Positions 14,110 through 25,399 are shown, numbered from the stretch's first letter. The stretch: 64,000 nt of DNA from Nipponacmea schrenckii (GCA_030562195.1 JAUJPP010000001.1:10842472-10906471), one strand, 5' to 3'. The notes: a model not told the origin generated them from the letters alone. Translations and numbers: made by a program.

Positions 14110-14149
14110 GACGGAAGATATATAAATGTCTTAATTTTCATACGCCCAC

Positions 14150-14790
14150 ATAAAATGTGGATCAATCACTCATATCAGTCCATCCGTCTGTCCGACGGTC
14201 CGTTCGTCCACAATTGCACACTATAGAATGCACAATTGACAGATTTCAACTTAACTTTGTGTGATTAACTCGACAAATGAACCCTATTGAAAATTAGTGG
14301 AATCGGAGAATATTTAGTATGAGTTATTGCCCCTGGCATGAGAATTTGTAATCACCCAAGGATGAACTCTCTGAAGATCAGTTGATTTGAAAAATATTGT
14401 GTATAAGTTATTGCCCTATTTTGAAAATGTGTTTTTTAGCTCGTAAACACAATTCTTGACCGATTTTGACGAAACTTGCTGAAATTGTTTAATATCACCC
14501 AAGGGTGAACCCTATTAAAAATCAAAAATATCAAAATATATTTTATGTGAATTATGGCCCTTGTTCTTTAAAATTTTAAAACTTTACAAGGCATTATTCT
14601 TTACAAATTTTTTACAAGGCACAATTCTTTACAAATTTTGATAATACTTGCTCAAATTTTTTATCACCCTAGGATAAACCCTATTGAATATAAAATATAC
14701 CGAACAATATTTAATGAGTTATTGTCTTGTTAATATTGAGGTATAATTCATGACAGATTATAATGAAACTTAATAATATTGTACAAAAAT
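14150..14790. repeat. Dispersed repeat with internal ~150 bp sub-units
   Basis: The block opens with AAAATGTGGATCAATC and a CCATCCGTCTGTCCGACGG tract, then three to four imperfect sub-units each carrying 'caccc(a/t)aggrtgaaccctattgaaaat' and 'gagttattgccc'. The opposite-orientation copy lies at 52680-53010. No coding capacity. This style of repeat is common in mollusc genomes (general knowledge, not tested here). Confidence 0.6.
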
Positions 14791-15540
14791 CACCCTAGTA
14801 AAGAAGTGAATGATTGAAGGTTGAACATTTCATTCACTGATTGTAACTGTACTGTTAAGATTTTACTTAAAACCAATTCTGCTAGTGGGCGTATATTACC
14901 TTACCTGTCAAGCTATCTTAATATTTTAGTTATATACAGACATTTGTCATGCTTCATTCTTTCATTCAAGAGGTACATTTTGTCAATTATTTTTCCCTTT
15001 ATTAATTTTTGTTGTATTATATTTTGTACTGTTATGTAAATGATCAATCTTGTCAGTGACACTATCTGATTAAAATGGAGATCAAGATGGTGTTTCCTAT
15101 TTTTTCTTTGGATAATTCCTCTTAACATACATGATGTGATACAATTGTTATCCACCTGCCAAACAAACGTTCTTTTTTAAAAAAAATGTTTACTTACTTT
15201 ACGTTACTTTGTGTTACTTTGTGTAAGAATTTCTGAGATATTTATTGTTGTTAACCATTGACTTCAAGGCATATTTCTAGTCCAGGTAAGATTTGGACTG
15301 AATACATATTTAGAAAATAAAAACAACGATGGTGAGTGGAGCAATGTATAGAATAGACAGTAAAACGATCTGCATCTCAATCTAACTGATTGATACAACA
15401 TTATAGTTATGAAGACAGTTAAAAAAATATTATCTTTTTATCAAACATTTGTTTTCAATAACCCAAACTGTACTTATACTTTGTTAATTTTCTTCTTTGT
15501 TTTGTTTTAATAAAATATTAAAAATTATCTGTAGACAGGT
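14791..15540. other. Intergenic DNA, nothing recognised
   Basis: Only overlapping short ORFs of random appearance; a short 'gttactttgtgttactttgtg' type run near 15200. No features supported. Confidence 0.45.
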
Positions 15541-16490
15541 GTGTGTGTCAAATTTGGCTTAGTTTTAGCCAATATCAGGGATCAGGTCATGTTCCTACAG
15601 CAACGTCTGGATATATACACGAGATTCATGTATATGTCCAAACCTTGCTTTAGGTAAATGGCATCAGGTCGGCCACAATTTGCATAGTCCAAAACTTGCT
15701 GACTATTCCCAGCCATATCTGTCCAAATAGCTATCAGAGACTGAGAATAGAGTCAAAAAGTTTCTAACTAAAATTTTCACTGAAGGTACTTACCAGTCTT
15801 CTGTCAAATTTTTCTCGTTCTAAACTCGTCTGCTACAGCACTTATAGTTTCAGACTTTTCCCAAAAATATGAAACAAGTGATTTTCCTCTTGAAACTTCG
15901 GTTAAAACGTCAAAGTCGATGTTCTCAAAAGTTTGAAAAAAATTTCGAAATTTCTATTGAAAACAAATATTATACCTCTGCTGTCACATTTGGCTAAGGT
16001 ATTGCCATTTAAGTTTGTGATGGGGTCAGCTACTAAGCTACATAAGACCATAAGTCCTTTTTTCGAGAGTTTTAATTAAAGAATTCTGTTTTCGACTTAA
16101 ATATGCGCAGGGAGTGATTATCTTTTGTTTGCAACAAAAAATATACTTCCACGGACAAAAATCGTCGAGTTAATTATTATAGCTATTTTGGTTTGAGGTA
16201 GGGTTGACCACTGGCATATGTAGGTTTTGTCACACCGAAAACTATCTGAGATTTAAAGCAGCAATTTACACTTAAGGTATTCATCCACTTAAGTTTCCTT
16301 TCTGCCAACTCTCAAGTTCATAACTAGCACTAGCACAATATACCTGCTACAATAAGTATGGACTCAGATATTTTCCCAATCAACAATACAAAAGACTTTT
16401 GGCTTGGATTGGCTATATAAAAAATTCGGTTAAAGTCGATTTCTCGAAAGTTTCAAAACAATTTCAATTTCGTTTTCGACTGAATTAGAC
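15540..16490. repeat. Homeobox-array spacer 1 (diverged ~330 bp sub-repeats)
   Basis: Diverged tandem sub-repeats sharing markers such as TTTGCAACAAAAA.TATA.CTC, 'CACTAG.CTATATA', 'AGAGATTTAAAGCAGCAATTT', and GTCGAT.TTCTCAAAAGTTT. The last sub-unit abuts the 3' UTR of homeobox copy 1. The same sub-repeats make up the spacers at 18340-19320, 25835-26161, 29700-30690 and 33290-34270. No ORF of interest; the short ORFs seen in the better-conserved spacers are shared only because the DNA is duplicated. Confidence 0.6.
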
Positions 16491-16605
16491 ACACAGAATG
16501 ATTTTTAGATAACACTTTATTAATAAATAATTTAAAAATCTGGAAATAACAACAAAAGAACCAATTAAAACAATAGCATTAACAATAAACAATATGCTTA
16601 TGTCA

Positions 16606-17763
16606 TCATCTGAAATGGGGATACATGTACGAGTTGACGTATGTTGGACATGACATTTCTCTTTGGAATGTGTTAGATGACGTTGGGATGGAAGAAGGTA
16701 TATTATAAACAGGTCGGGAAGCAACTACCGATGGTAATACTTGAGACATCAATGCTGAAGGAGACATCATACTATATTGTGGAATGTTTGCCGTAACTTG
16801 TGGAATGTAGCTAGGATTTACTGGAGGGAAGGCGGGTGTATTGTCACGGACTCGTTTCCTCCATCTGGCACGCTTGTTTTGAAACCAAATCTGAAAAATT
16901 TAAAACATTAATATCAATACTGAATATTATATTATTCTGAATATAAAATCGTCTCAAATATACTAAAGTCAAAAGAGAATAAGTCCAACTGAAAACACAA
17001 TATTGCTTAGAAAGAACTAGAAAAGAAAAATACCTTCAGGTTTTTCTCTGGAATACCAAGATCTCGAGACAACTGTTCCATTACTTCAGGCTCTGGATAT
17101 GGCGTTTCCAGAAATATTTTTTCCAATGATCGGATTTGTTGAGGACTGTAATTTGTTCTGGTATTCTTCTTGCTTGAAATGTTTTCAGGGTCAGATATTT
17201 TTCTACCATGGTCTATGGTGGAGATTGTTGGTATATCCCGAGGTAATGACGAGGTGGTAGATTGGGGACTAGAATCAGATACAAATCCAGAAGAATTTCC
17301 ACTGTCGCTATCGGTAGTTAGAGGTGGAGTTGTGGTAGGAGAACATCTTGAAGATGATGGACTTGAATCTGGGTTTCAAATGAGACTCAATGCTATCATC
17401 ACTAGATGTTTGAGATTTGATAGTAGATTGTCCCGTGTAGCTGGTTTCTAGATGTGGCGAGTTGTAAACGTCCCACGGTTGACAAAATGAAGAAGAGAAC
17501 GTGGGTTGGTAAGAACTTGTTGTGTATTGAACTTGATTCTGATAGGGTATAAAACCAGTCTTTTGGCTCACATTTTCAACTTGTCGGTCCACGGAAGATA
17601 CCTGAAAATAGAAATGAAGATATATTATTTATAGAGTATACATTATTTAGATTGTTGGACTAATACTTTTCTAGCTTTGATACTTGTTTAATATCTAACC
17701 ATTTACATCATAAAATTGACATGTAAATTTTCACTTGACTTACCGTATAATTAACTGGAGATA
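16606..17763 (-). pseudogene. Paired-like homeobox gene, array copy 1 (start lost, frameshifted)
   Basis: Same exon layout as the intact copy at 34393-35539: last exon 16606-16890, middle exon 17034-17601, first-exon remnant from 17744 to about 17763. Two lesions are visible. The initiator ATG is gone because one base is deleted in the first exon (AAAGATATC where other copies have AAATGATATC), and one extra T in the run at 17374-17376 shifts the frame in the middle exon (568 nt instead of 567). The homeodomain-coding sequence itself and the final exon are open. AATAAA (complement near 16514) follows the stop. Either lesion could be a sequencing error, but two together suggest a pseudogene. 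Confidence 0.75.
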
Positions 17764-18339
17764 TCTTTTAGAACTAGATAACAATTTAAATATCAATCTA
17801 TACTAATAAATGCTTTATTTGTAATGTAAAATTTCCAGGACCAGAAAGCATTATATAGTTATAGACAAATACAGAGCAACTCCTGTCTGTCAGTAATGTG
17901 ACAACTCGACTAATGCTGGCATATTTAATCGAGTTAATTGGATGAATACAATTCAATCACTGATCGAATTGACAGTTGATTAGTGATGAAATTTAACAAT
18001 GACGATTCTTGAAACATGTAGTTTATACACAACACACATTGTTGATTTAATATATTAACCTATATACAATATATACAAGCAATTAAATTGATATCTATGC
18101 TTGGTCCAATTGTCATCTGGATTGACTTGAAAGATTTGTTTATCTGAATACCTTTTTATATCGGATAAACACTGAATCAATTTCAAGTTAAACGACAGAA
18201 TCTTTTTCGTTTTTTTGTTTGTTGTTAAAATAAAATAAACAGATATCTGTATCACACAACCATACTGAAATCACCACAATAGAGATGGAATAAAGTACAT
18301 AAAAAGCCGAAAGAAGTTCAGTTGGTTGGTAGAAGACAA

Positions 18340-19320
18340 GTTAATGTTTCCTACCAGTAAACTATATCGGAAGTTAAGTGGCAATATTTGCAGTCAAGGT
18401 ATATCTAAACATTTTAACTGCCAAATTTCAACTTGCTAAATCACAATCTCCGCCTGCACCATCACTTGCTGCATATTGTTTATGCAACTTCAAAGTCGAT
18501 ACTCTCAAATGTTTGAAAAAATTTCTCATAACTGTTTTTGACTGTAATAAACGCGCGGGATAATTAACTTTTGTTTGCATCTAAAAATATACCTCTGCGG
18601 TCGAAATTGTCCGGGTGGCGTGTGGGTCGGCCACTAGTCTATATACGGTTATTTAGGTTTTAGTGGCATTTATAAGGGTTACGACCATAATTTTGACAGA
18701 CTGCCATTCAAAGACTATCAGAGATTTAAAGCAGCAATTTGCAATGAATGTACCCAACCAACTGAAGTTGTCCTCTGGCAAATCTCAACTGCCTTTCTGG
18801 CAATACGCCTGCACCAGCAAGTTTCCGATTAATTCCCCAAAAACAATACAAGTGATATTTCTCTCCCAATTTCGGGTAAAATTTGAAAGTCGATTTTCTA
18901 AAAAGGTTAAAAATTCAAATTTTTATTTTCGACTTAAATAGGCATAGGAAATCATTATCTTTTATTTGCAACAAAAAGTATAACACTGTGGACAAATCTG
19001 GCCGAGTTAAGGTCATTTTAGTTTGGGGTAGGGTTTTCCACTAGCCTATATATTTATGTTTAGTCGCACCAATAACGGTTACAACAAAAACTCTGGCAGG
19101 CTGTCAGAGATGTAAAGCTTCCAATTTGCACTGAATGTATTCATCCACACGAGTTTCTTTTATGCCAACTCTCAAGTTCCTACCTAGCACGCTATGCCTG
19201 CTACAACACGTATGGTTTCCGATTCTTTCCTCAATGTACAAAACAAAAGACGTTTGGCTTTAAAATTCAGGTTAAAGATGATTTTCCCGAAATTTAGAAC
19301 AATTTGAATTTCGTTTTCAA
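18340..19320. repeat. Homeobox-array spacer 2
   Basis: Three diverged ~330 bp sub-repeats between the promoter side of copy 1 and the 3' end of copy 2. Nearly identical by eye to 29700-30690, including the open frames of 61 and 92 codons it shares with that spacer, which I read as non-coding. Confidence 0.65.
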
Positions 19321-19446
19321 CTGAATTAGACACACAGAATGATTTTTAGATAACACTTTATTAATAAATAATTTAAAAATCTTGAAATAACAACAAAAGA
19401 ACCAATTAAAACAATAGCATTAACAATAAACAATATGCTTAGGTCA

Positions 19447-20200
19447 TCATCTGAACTGGGGATACATGTACGAGTTGACATATGTTGGAAATTGCATGGC
19501 TCTTTGAAATGTGTTAGATGACGTTGGGATGGAAGACGGTATATTATAAACAGGTCGGGAAGCAACTACCGATGGTAATGCCTGAGACATCAATGCTGAA
19601 GGAGACATCATACTATATTGTGGAATGTTTGCCGTAACTTGTGGAATGTAGCTAGGATTTACTGGAGGGAAGGCGGGTTTATTGTCACGGACTCGTTTCC
19701 TCCATCTGGCACGCTTGTTTTGAAACCAAATCTGAAAAATTTAAAACATTAATATCAGTACTGAATATTATAGTATTCTGAATATGAAATCGTCTCAAAT
19801 AATTAAAAGTCAAAAGAGAATAAGTCCAACTGAAAACACAATATTGCTTAGAAAGAACTAGAAAAGAAAAATACCTTCAGGTTTTTCTCTGGAATACCAA
19901 GATCTCGAGACAACTGTTCCATTACTTCAGGCTCTGGATATGGCGTTTCCAGAAATATTATTTCCAATGATCGGATTTGTTGAGGACTGTAATTTGTTCT
20001 GGTATTCTTCTTGCTTGATATGTTTTGAGGGTCAGATATTTTTCTACCATGGTCTATGGTGGAGATTGTTGGTATATCCCGAGGTAATGACGAGGTGGTG
20101 GATTGGGGACTAGAATCAGTCACAAATCCAGAAGAATTTCCACTGTCGCTATCGGTAATTTAAGGTGGAGTTGTTGTAGGAGAACATCTTGAAGATGATG
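19447..20200 (-). pseudogene. Paired-like homeobox gene, array copy 2 (truncated by retroelement)
   Basis: The last exon (19447-19731) is open and ends in TGA. The middle exon is present only from 19875 to 20200, where homology to the other copies stops abruptly after GAAGATGATG and retroelement sequence begins. A nonsense codon (complement at 20160-20162, TTA to TAA) lies in the remaining part. The homeodomain region is intact: the N-terminal arm, helices 1-2 before the intron, and IWFQNKRARWRKR after it. The first exon is missing. Confidence 0.8.
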
Positions 20201-20225
20201 CTCAGACAGACTCTGTTTGGGTTGT
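20197..20225. repeat. 29 bp inverted repeat, left arm, at the retroelement edge
   Basis: GATGCTCAGACAGACTCTGT plus nine more bases, matching the reverse complement of about 25632-25660 at all but one position. The first four bases (GATG) also belong to the interrupted homeobox exon. Confidence 0.75.
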
Positions 20226-20285
20226 GTGGGATAATAATAATAATAAGCAATAATTGACTGGGTCGCTCCTTCAGATAGAAGTAAA

Positions 20286-20966
20286 TTGTTGTCTTTCTTA
20301 GGATTTGCTAGTTATCATAGGGATCATATTGATCATTTTGCGGATAGAACTAAACTTTTGTATCAATTGGCACACTCGAAAGAAAATTTTATATGGTCAT
20401 GTGAGCACCAAGAAATTTTTGAATCTATTAAACTGAAATTAATTGCAGCTACTTGTTTGGCATATCCATCACCAACAGGAGTTTTTGTCTTGGACACTGA
20501 TGCTTCCGAAAAATCTATAGGTGCAGAATTGTCCCAGGAGCAAAACGGCCAATTAAGAGTAATTTCATATGCTAGCAATGTTTTGTTACCGGCTCAGCAA
20601 AAATATTGCACTACTAGGAAAGAATTATTAGCATTAGTACAATTTACTAGACAATTTCGTCATTATTTATTAGGAAGACAGTTCTATGTTCGAACAGATC
20701 ACAATAGTTTAGTTTGGCTTACTCGTTTTAAGAATGTTCAAGGGCAACTTGCTCGTTGGTTAGAGGAACTTTCACAATATGACATGATAATACTTCATCG
20801 GCCTGGTAATAAACACACCAATGCTGATGAGTTATCACGCTTGGAAGATCCGTTATCCAACTGTAACTGCTATTATGCAGGATGTAACGTGAAAGATGGT
20901 TGTCAATATTGCCAAAGAGCTCATAATCAATGGGAACGTTTTTTAAATGATGTCGATGACGTATAA
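20286..20966 (+). pseudogene. Retroelement pol fragment: RT thumb and RNase H
   Basis: An open frame of 226 codons from a larger pol. It begins in the RT connection motif (LLSFLGFASYHRDHI, compare the family's LRSFLG.A.YYR.FI) and contains a full RNase H: acidic residues in VLDTDAS (D70/D72), TTRKELLAL (E113), RTDHNSL (D138) and HTNADELSR (D181). No true start; it is a 5'-truncated piece. The frame ends where a DNA element has inserted. Confidence 0.88.
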
Positions 20967-22680
20967 TGCGCACCCCTTCCTTGCCTCCGCGAAATCGGGG
21001 AAAATTCATTTACCCATGTATAGTGCGCACCCCTTTTCGCGGCAAAAATACGACTTTAAGTTGGCATTTCATAGACACCAATATCGGGAAATAGTTGTCA
21101 ATACGTAAGTCACCATTCATAGATTTTTTTTAATAACAAACAATGTTCCACTGCAACTTACGTTTCTACTATTTGTAATTTGTAAACGACTTTATCGGGA
21201 TATCGCGCTATTCGATTACGGTACCGCGGAGTCGAGTCGTGAATACGATTTTAAGTTGGTATTTCACAGATACCAATATCGGGAAATAGTTGTCAATACG
21301 TAAGTCACCATTCATAGTTTTTTTTATAATAAACAATGTTCCACTGCAACTTACGTTTCTACTATTTATTTTTATAATAAAATCCATTTTAATCCCGTAT
21401 TTATTGCTTCTAATCTCTCGTAATGGTATTATTGAGTGTTATTTAGAAATCATGTATCATGCTATTAAATTACGGTACCGAGGATGATATTCTATTGGAA
21501 TAAAAATGTGCAATTAACCGGTAAACTTAGACGTATTGAAGAAGATATTGACAGAAATTCAAAGGGCTAACGGTAACTGGCTTGGTGTAAGACTAATAGG
21601 CCCCATTATACCAGTAATCATAATGCGAATAATAATCATGATATTGCGTCAGTTCATTTTGTGTGAATATTTGATTATTATACTAATCGATAAATTGTAC
21701 ACGACTTTACTGAGATACCGCGCTATTCAATTACGGTACTCACCTGATTCGTTTTTTTTTTTAATGCTATGGACGGTACCGAGGATGATATTCATCTTGA
21801 AGAAAAAAGTGCAATTACCCGGTAAACTTAGACGTATTGAAGAAGATATCATTGACAGGAATTCGAAGGGCTAACGGTAACTGGTTTGGTGCAAGACTAA
21901 TAGGCCCCATTATACTTGTAATCATAATGCGAATAATCATCATGATATTGCGTCAGTTCCTTTTGTGTGAATACTTAATTGTGATTGTTTCGTTTGTTTA
22001 ACGTAAATAAATATCATTGTCTTTCTTAATTAAGTCTTTAATCATCGCTGGAGTGACACGATTCGCTCAATAGTTTATTTTTATCGTCTGCTTTTACCCC
22101 CCGCATAGATAGTATTGCCTCTCAACGGAAATGAAAAAAATGACGGCGTGAACCTTGTGTATCATATCTGATGAATAATTAGGAAAACAATGGATTATAT
22201 TAAAACACAGTTATTCTGGTAACCGTATTTATATTCAGGCAAGACTCGATTACGTATTGAGGCATGTCATCAAGCATGACAATCAATTGTTCCTACTATA
22301 AAAGCCATCCAAAATGCTTGGCCCGTGAACATTATTTTTGGTACCTCTCGTCTTCACGTAAATTTTCCCATGTTAATAACAAAGTTATTAACTTGAATCA
22401 TTTTAGTTTTGTTCAAATATTTAACAATACTTATTTAATTTATAAGATAATAATCATATTGTGCCGTTATTACAATCATAATTCAATCTTTTACACAAAT
22501 CAATTTTACCGCGAATGTCGATGAGGGAAGACAAAATGGCGGATCCTTAACATCGACTTGCGGCATTCTCGTTGGGAAAAAATACTCCAAATTTATTTAC
22601 TCGTATATAGTGCGCACCCCCTCTTTGTTGGGCCCATTTTATGGCAAAAACCTGCGCATTATACACGGAAATATACGGTA
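20967..22680. mobile_element. Non-autonomous DNA element inserted in the retroelement pol gene
   Basis: It interrupts pol between RNase H and integrase. Both ends carry TATAATGCGCACCCC-like inverted sequence: left TATAATGCGCACCCCTTCC, right CCTGCGCATTATACACGG, then ATATACGGTA. A second inward copy of TATAGTGCGCACCCC lies near each end (21020 and 22609). Inside are two sets of direct repeats: about 130 bp at 21040 and 21245, and about 200 bp at 21495 and 21795. No transposase ORF. The left terminus looks a few bases shorter than the right. Confidence 0.65.
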
Positions 22681-22721
22681 GTCCCGTTATCTGTTAAAGA
22701 AATCCCCAATACTGTACGCAT

Positions 22722-24158
22722 TAATCAAATAAAATCTTTTTAGAATATGAGAATTCGGAGAGTCTTAACAACGGCTCCGAGGCTATTGAATTTCAAGGAA
22801 ACGACAGTAGGTTACGACGCGAAGGTACATCTTTCACAGAGATCGAAAACATTTCCAATTGGTTAAATAATTATTCAAACGAAACTTTAAGGGAATTACA
22901 AATTTACGATTCAAATATTGCTCCAATAATTAGTTGGATAGAAAATACTAAAGAACCTAACGATTCAGAACTATTTTTGAGTAGTTCAGCCACAAAAGCA
23001 TTATGGTTGAGAAAAGATCAGCTTATTATTGATTCCGGAGTTTTACGTTTAAAAGATTTGCACGATTCACTAAAATTGATAGTTCCAAATTCGTTAAAGG
23101 GATTAGTTCTAATGCATTCACATGATTCCAAAACTGCGGGTCATTTTGGACGAAGTAAAACTTACGATCGACTTCGTAAGAAATTTTGGTGGCCTAATAT
23201 ATTTATTGATACTAAACTTTATGTGAAAAATTGCTCTCTTTGTAATCAAAACAAGAAGGCATGTAGAAAGGCTAAAGCATCGTTAAAGTCTTTTCATTCA
23301 GGATATCCCATGGAACGAGTTCACATTGACATGTTAGGTCCATTTATGACAAGTAAATCTGGAAATAAATATATTTTAATGATTATTGATCAATTTACCA
23401 AATGGTTAGAAATCATCCCTCTTCCAGATCAGTCAGCCGAAAAGGTCGCGCATGCTATGCTGGTTAAATTTATTTCTACTTTTGGCTGTCCTTAATAAAT
23501 CCATTCGGATCAAGGTTCAAATTTTGAGAGCAATCTTTTTAAATCTTTGTGTAATTTATTAGAAATAACTAAGACTAGAACAACCCCATATCATCCTTCC
23601 TCAAATGGTCAAATAGAACGTTATAACAGGACCGTGTTACAAATGATACGTTGTTATACACATGGAAAAGGAAACACTTGGGATGAAAATCTTCCATTAA
23701 TTTCTATGGCAATCCATTCTGTAGAAAATGTTCAAACTGGTTTCACTCCAAACATGATGATGTTAGGAAGAGAAATTAATCAACCTTTGGACATTCTTCT
23801 TGGTACAGTAAATGTTGACACTTTTGAACCTTCTGCTTGGGTTTCCAAAATTAGAGATACTTTGCAGGAAGTACATGAATTGGCACGATCAAACTTAAGA
23901 CAAAGTCAACATCGCCAAAGACGTGACTATGATATCACATTAAATCAAAATATTTACAATGTTGGAGATATTGTTTATAAGATTGATTCTTCAACTAGAA
24001 TAGGATACAGTAAAAAGTTAATGTCTCCATGGAAAGGACCTTATTTAATAACCAAAATTTGTCATCCTTTGTATGAAATAACTAACTTAAAGAGTAGAAA
24101 ATTCATACATCATGATCATTTAAAATTTTGTAATGATAAACAACTTCCTTTATGGTAA
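22722..24158 (+). pseudogene. Retroelement pol fragment: integrase
   Basis: One reading frame runs from after a stop near 22722 to 24158, broken only by two adjacent TAA codons at 23493-23498. Before the break: H-x3-H then C-x2-C zinc-binding motif (MHSHDSK ... CSLCNQ) and the first catalytic Asp in HIDMLGP. After it: the second Asp in HSDQGSNF and the Glu in SSNGQIERYNR, i.e. the D,D(35)E core of Ty3/gypsy integrases. The C-terminal part has a PWKGPYLI chromo-like/GPY motif. The paired stops make it non-functional as written. Confidence 0.88.
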
Positions 24159-24580
24159 AAAGTTTAAGACATTCGTATATTTCAGGAAATGTAAAAGATT
24201 CTAAAATAAAGGCACATGATCCGTTGGATGATAGAGATTCTAACTTAGAATATAATAACTCTTTATTTGAAAGAGATAATGATGCGAGTACTGTTTCCTC
24301 ATCTAGTAACAATAATTCTAGGAAATCAAGGGCTAGTTCTCTTGTTCGAAAAGATAATAAATTAGACAATAATTCTAGGAAATCAAGGGCTAGTTCTCTT
24401 GTTCGAAAAGATAATAAATTAGACAATAATTCTAGGAAATCAAGGGCTAGTTCTCTTGTTCGAAACGATAATAAATCAGATAATAATAATGTATTGAGTA
24501 ATAAACTTACTTCTAAATTAAGGGAAGGAAAAAGGGAAGTTCGCCTCCCAACAAAGTACAAGGACTATACTATGGATTAA
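24152..24580 (+). CDS. Pol tail with three 19-residue repeats (retroelement)
   Basis: The frame starts at an ATG overlapping the integrase stop (ATGGTAA) in the next reading frame and encodes 142 residues: Ser/Asn/Lys/Asp-rich, with three tandem 57-bp units (24311-24367, 24368-24424, 24425-24481) encoding SRKSRASSLVRKDNKLDNN-like repeats. It ends REVRLPTKYKDYTMD, a phrase typical of the extreme C-terminus of gypsy-type pol. I therefore read it as the pol C-terminus put out of frame by an indel, or entered by frameshifting, rather than an independent gene. Confidence 0.6.
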   Translation: MVKSLRHSYISGNVKDSKIKAHDPLDDRDSNLEYNNSLFERDNDASTVSSSSNNNSRKSRASSLVRKDNKLDNNSRKSRASSLVRKDNKLDNNSRKSRASSLVRNDNKSDNNNVLSNKLTSKLREGKREVRLPTKYKDYTMD

Positions 24581-24638
24581 ATAATTGAAAGTATTGCAAG
24601 ATAATAACTGTTTATTTACATGATAATCAATAGCAAAT

Positions 24639-24786
24639 TATTTACAGGTTAATTACAGGATATGAACTAAAATGAACTGAACTTGTTTATTTACAGGTTA
24701 ATTAATTACAAATTATTTACAGGTTAATTAAATGATTATTAAAAAATAGACTGAACTTGTATTCATAATAATGATTTATTTGCAGG
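24639..24786 (+). repeat. Reiterated TTATTTACAGGTTAATTA motifs before the zinc-finger ORF
   Basis: The phrase TTATTTACAGGTTAATTA occurs three times (about 24638, 24687, 24714), and a variant TTATTTGCAGGTATGG ends directly at the ATG of the next ORF (24788). Each resembles a pyrimidine-rich 3' splice acceptor (TTTACAG|GT). Confidence 0.6.
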
Positions 24787-24787
24787 T

Positions 24788-25399
24788 ATGGAATTTGAAT
24801 TCGATTTAGAGGAATTCGAAAAGGAATTCGCAGCTTTTCAGGAAGCGATTCCATTACTTCCTGAAGCCGCTTTGGAATCTGGAATTCAGGAATCAGTGAT
24901 TGCTAAGGTTGAGGCATCACCAGTTCTTCCCAAAGGTCGAGGAAGGCGAAAAAGAAACGCTAGGTTATGCCCGTTCTGTCATGTTCGGGTTGGACATGTC
25001 AAGCGGCATGTCATAAAGAATCACTTCCCCACATTCCTTCAGGCACGGCCAGAGGGTAATTTGAACCTCTGGTTCAGGAAGTGTCAGGATACACTTCTGT
25101 TGATCGCTAAAGAGTTTGGTTTGGGATCCGTACAGGAACTATTGGCTTATGTAAAGCACAACCATCTATACCCAGCAAAATACTGGTATACTAATAATCC
25201 AACACAATTGGAATTTTCAGAAACTGAAAGGGAGATGCGGAGCATGCTGCAGAGGAACGCTTTTCACCGAAATGTCTCTGCACATAGCTTCAGCATCACG
25301 CCTCCAAATTTTGAGTCCTCTCTCATTCATTGGCGAATATTGTCCAATTTACTTTCTTTAACGGCAAAAGACTTCCAAGAAATGTTTAGAAATTTGTAA
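24788..25399 (+). CDS. Zinc-finger ORF downstream of pol in the retroelement, 203 aa
   Basis: An intact ORF in the position where some LTR elements carry env or an accessory gene. It has an acidic/aromatic N-terminus (residues 2-14, EFEFDLEEFEKEF), a basic stretch KGRGRRKRNAR (49-59) that could be a nuclear signal, and a single C2H2-type finger, C61-P-F-C64 ... H74-x4-H79. A 120-residue C-terminal domain follows with no recognised fold; there is no signal peptide or transmembrane segment, so it is not env. Unlike pol next to it, it has no stop or frameshift. A 3' splice-like sequence (TTTGCAG|GT) precedes the ATG. Function unknown; DNA or RNA binding is inferred from the finger. Confidence 0.7.
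   Translation: MEFEFDLEEFEKEFAAFQEAIPLLPEAALESGIQESVIAKVEASPVLPKGRGRRKRNARLCPFCHVRVGHVKRHVIKNHFPTFLQARPEGNLNLWFRKCQDTLLLIAKEFGLGSVQELLAYVKHNHLYPAKYWYTNNPTQLEFSETEREMRSMLQRNAFHRNVSAHSFSITPPNFESSLIHWRILSNLLSLTAKDFQEMFRNL

Noticed and set aside
17170..17451. Plus-strand ORFs over the homeobox exons (also 31038 and 34958) and minus-strand ORFs at 16485, 19326, 34272
   Set aside because: They are other-frame readings of homeobox exons 2 and 3; the spliced minus-strand frame explains conservation.
18055..18941. ORFs of 61-92 codons shared between array spacers (18378/29723, 18663/30027)
   Set aside because: They recur because the DNA is duplicated; sub-repeats within the same spacer do not keep the frames, and they lack domains.
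21290..22743. Short ORFs inside the nested DNA element
   Set aside because: Low-complexity, hydrophobic, not matching any transposase; they overlap duplicated segments.
24103..24561. Minus-strand ORF with Leu/Ser-rich repeats
   Set aside because: It is the antisense of the 57-bp repeats in the pol tail.
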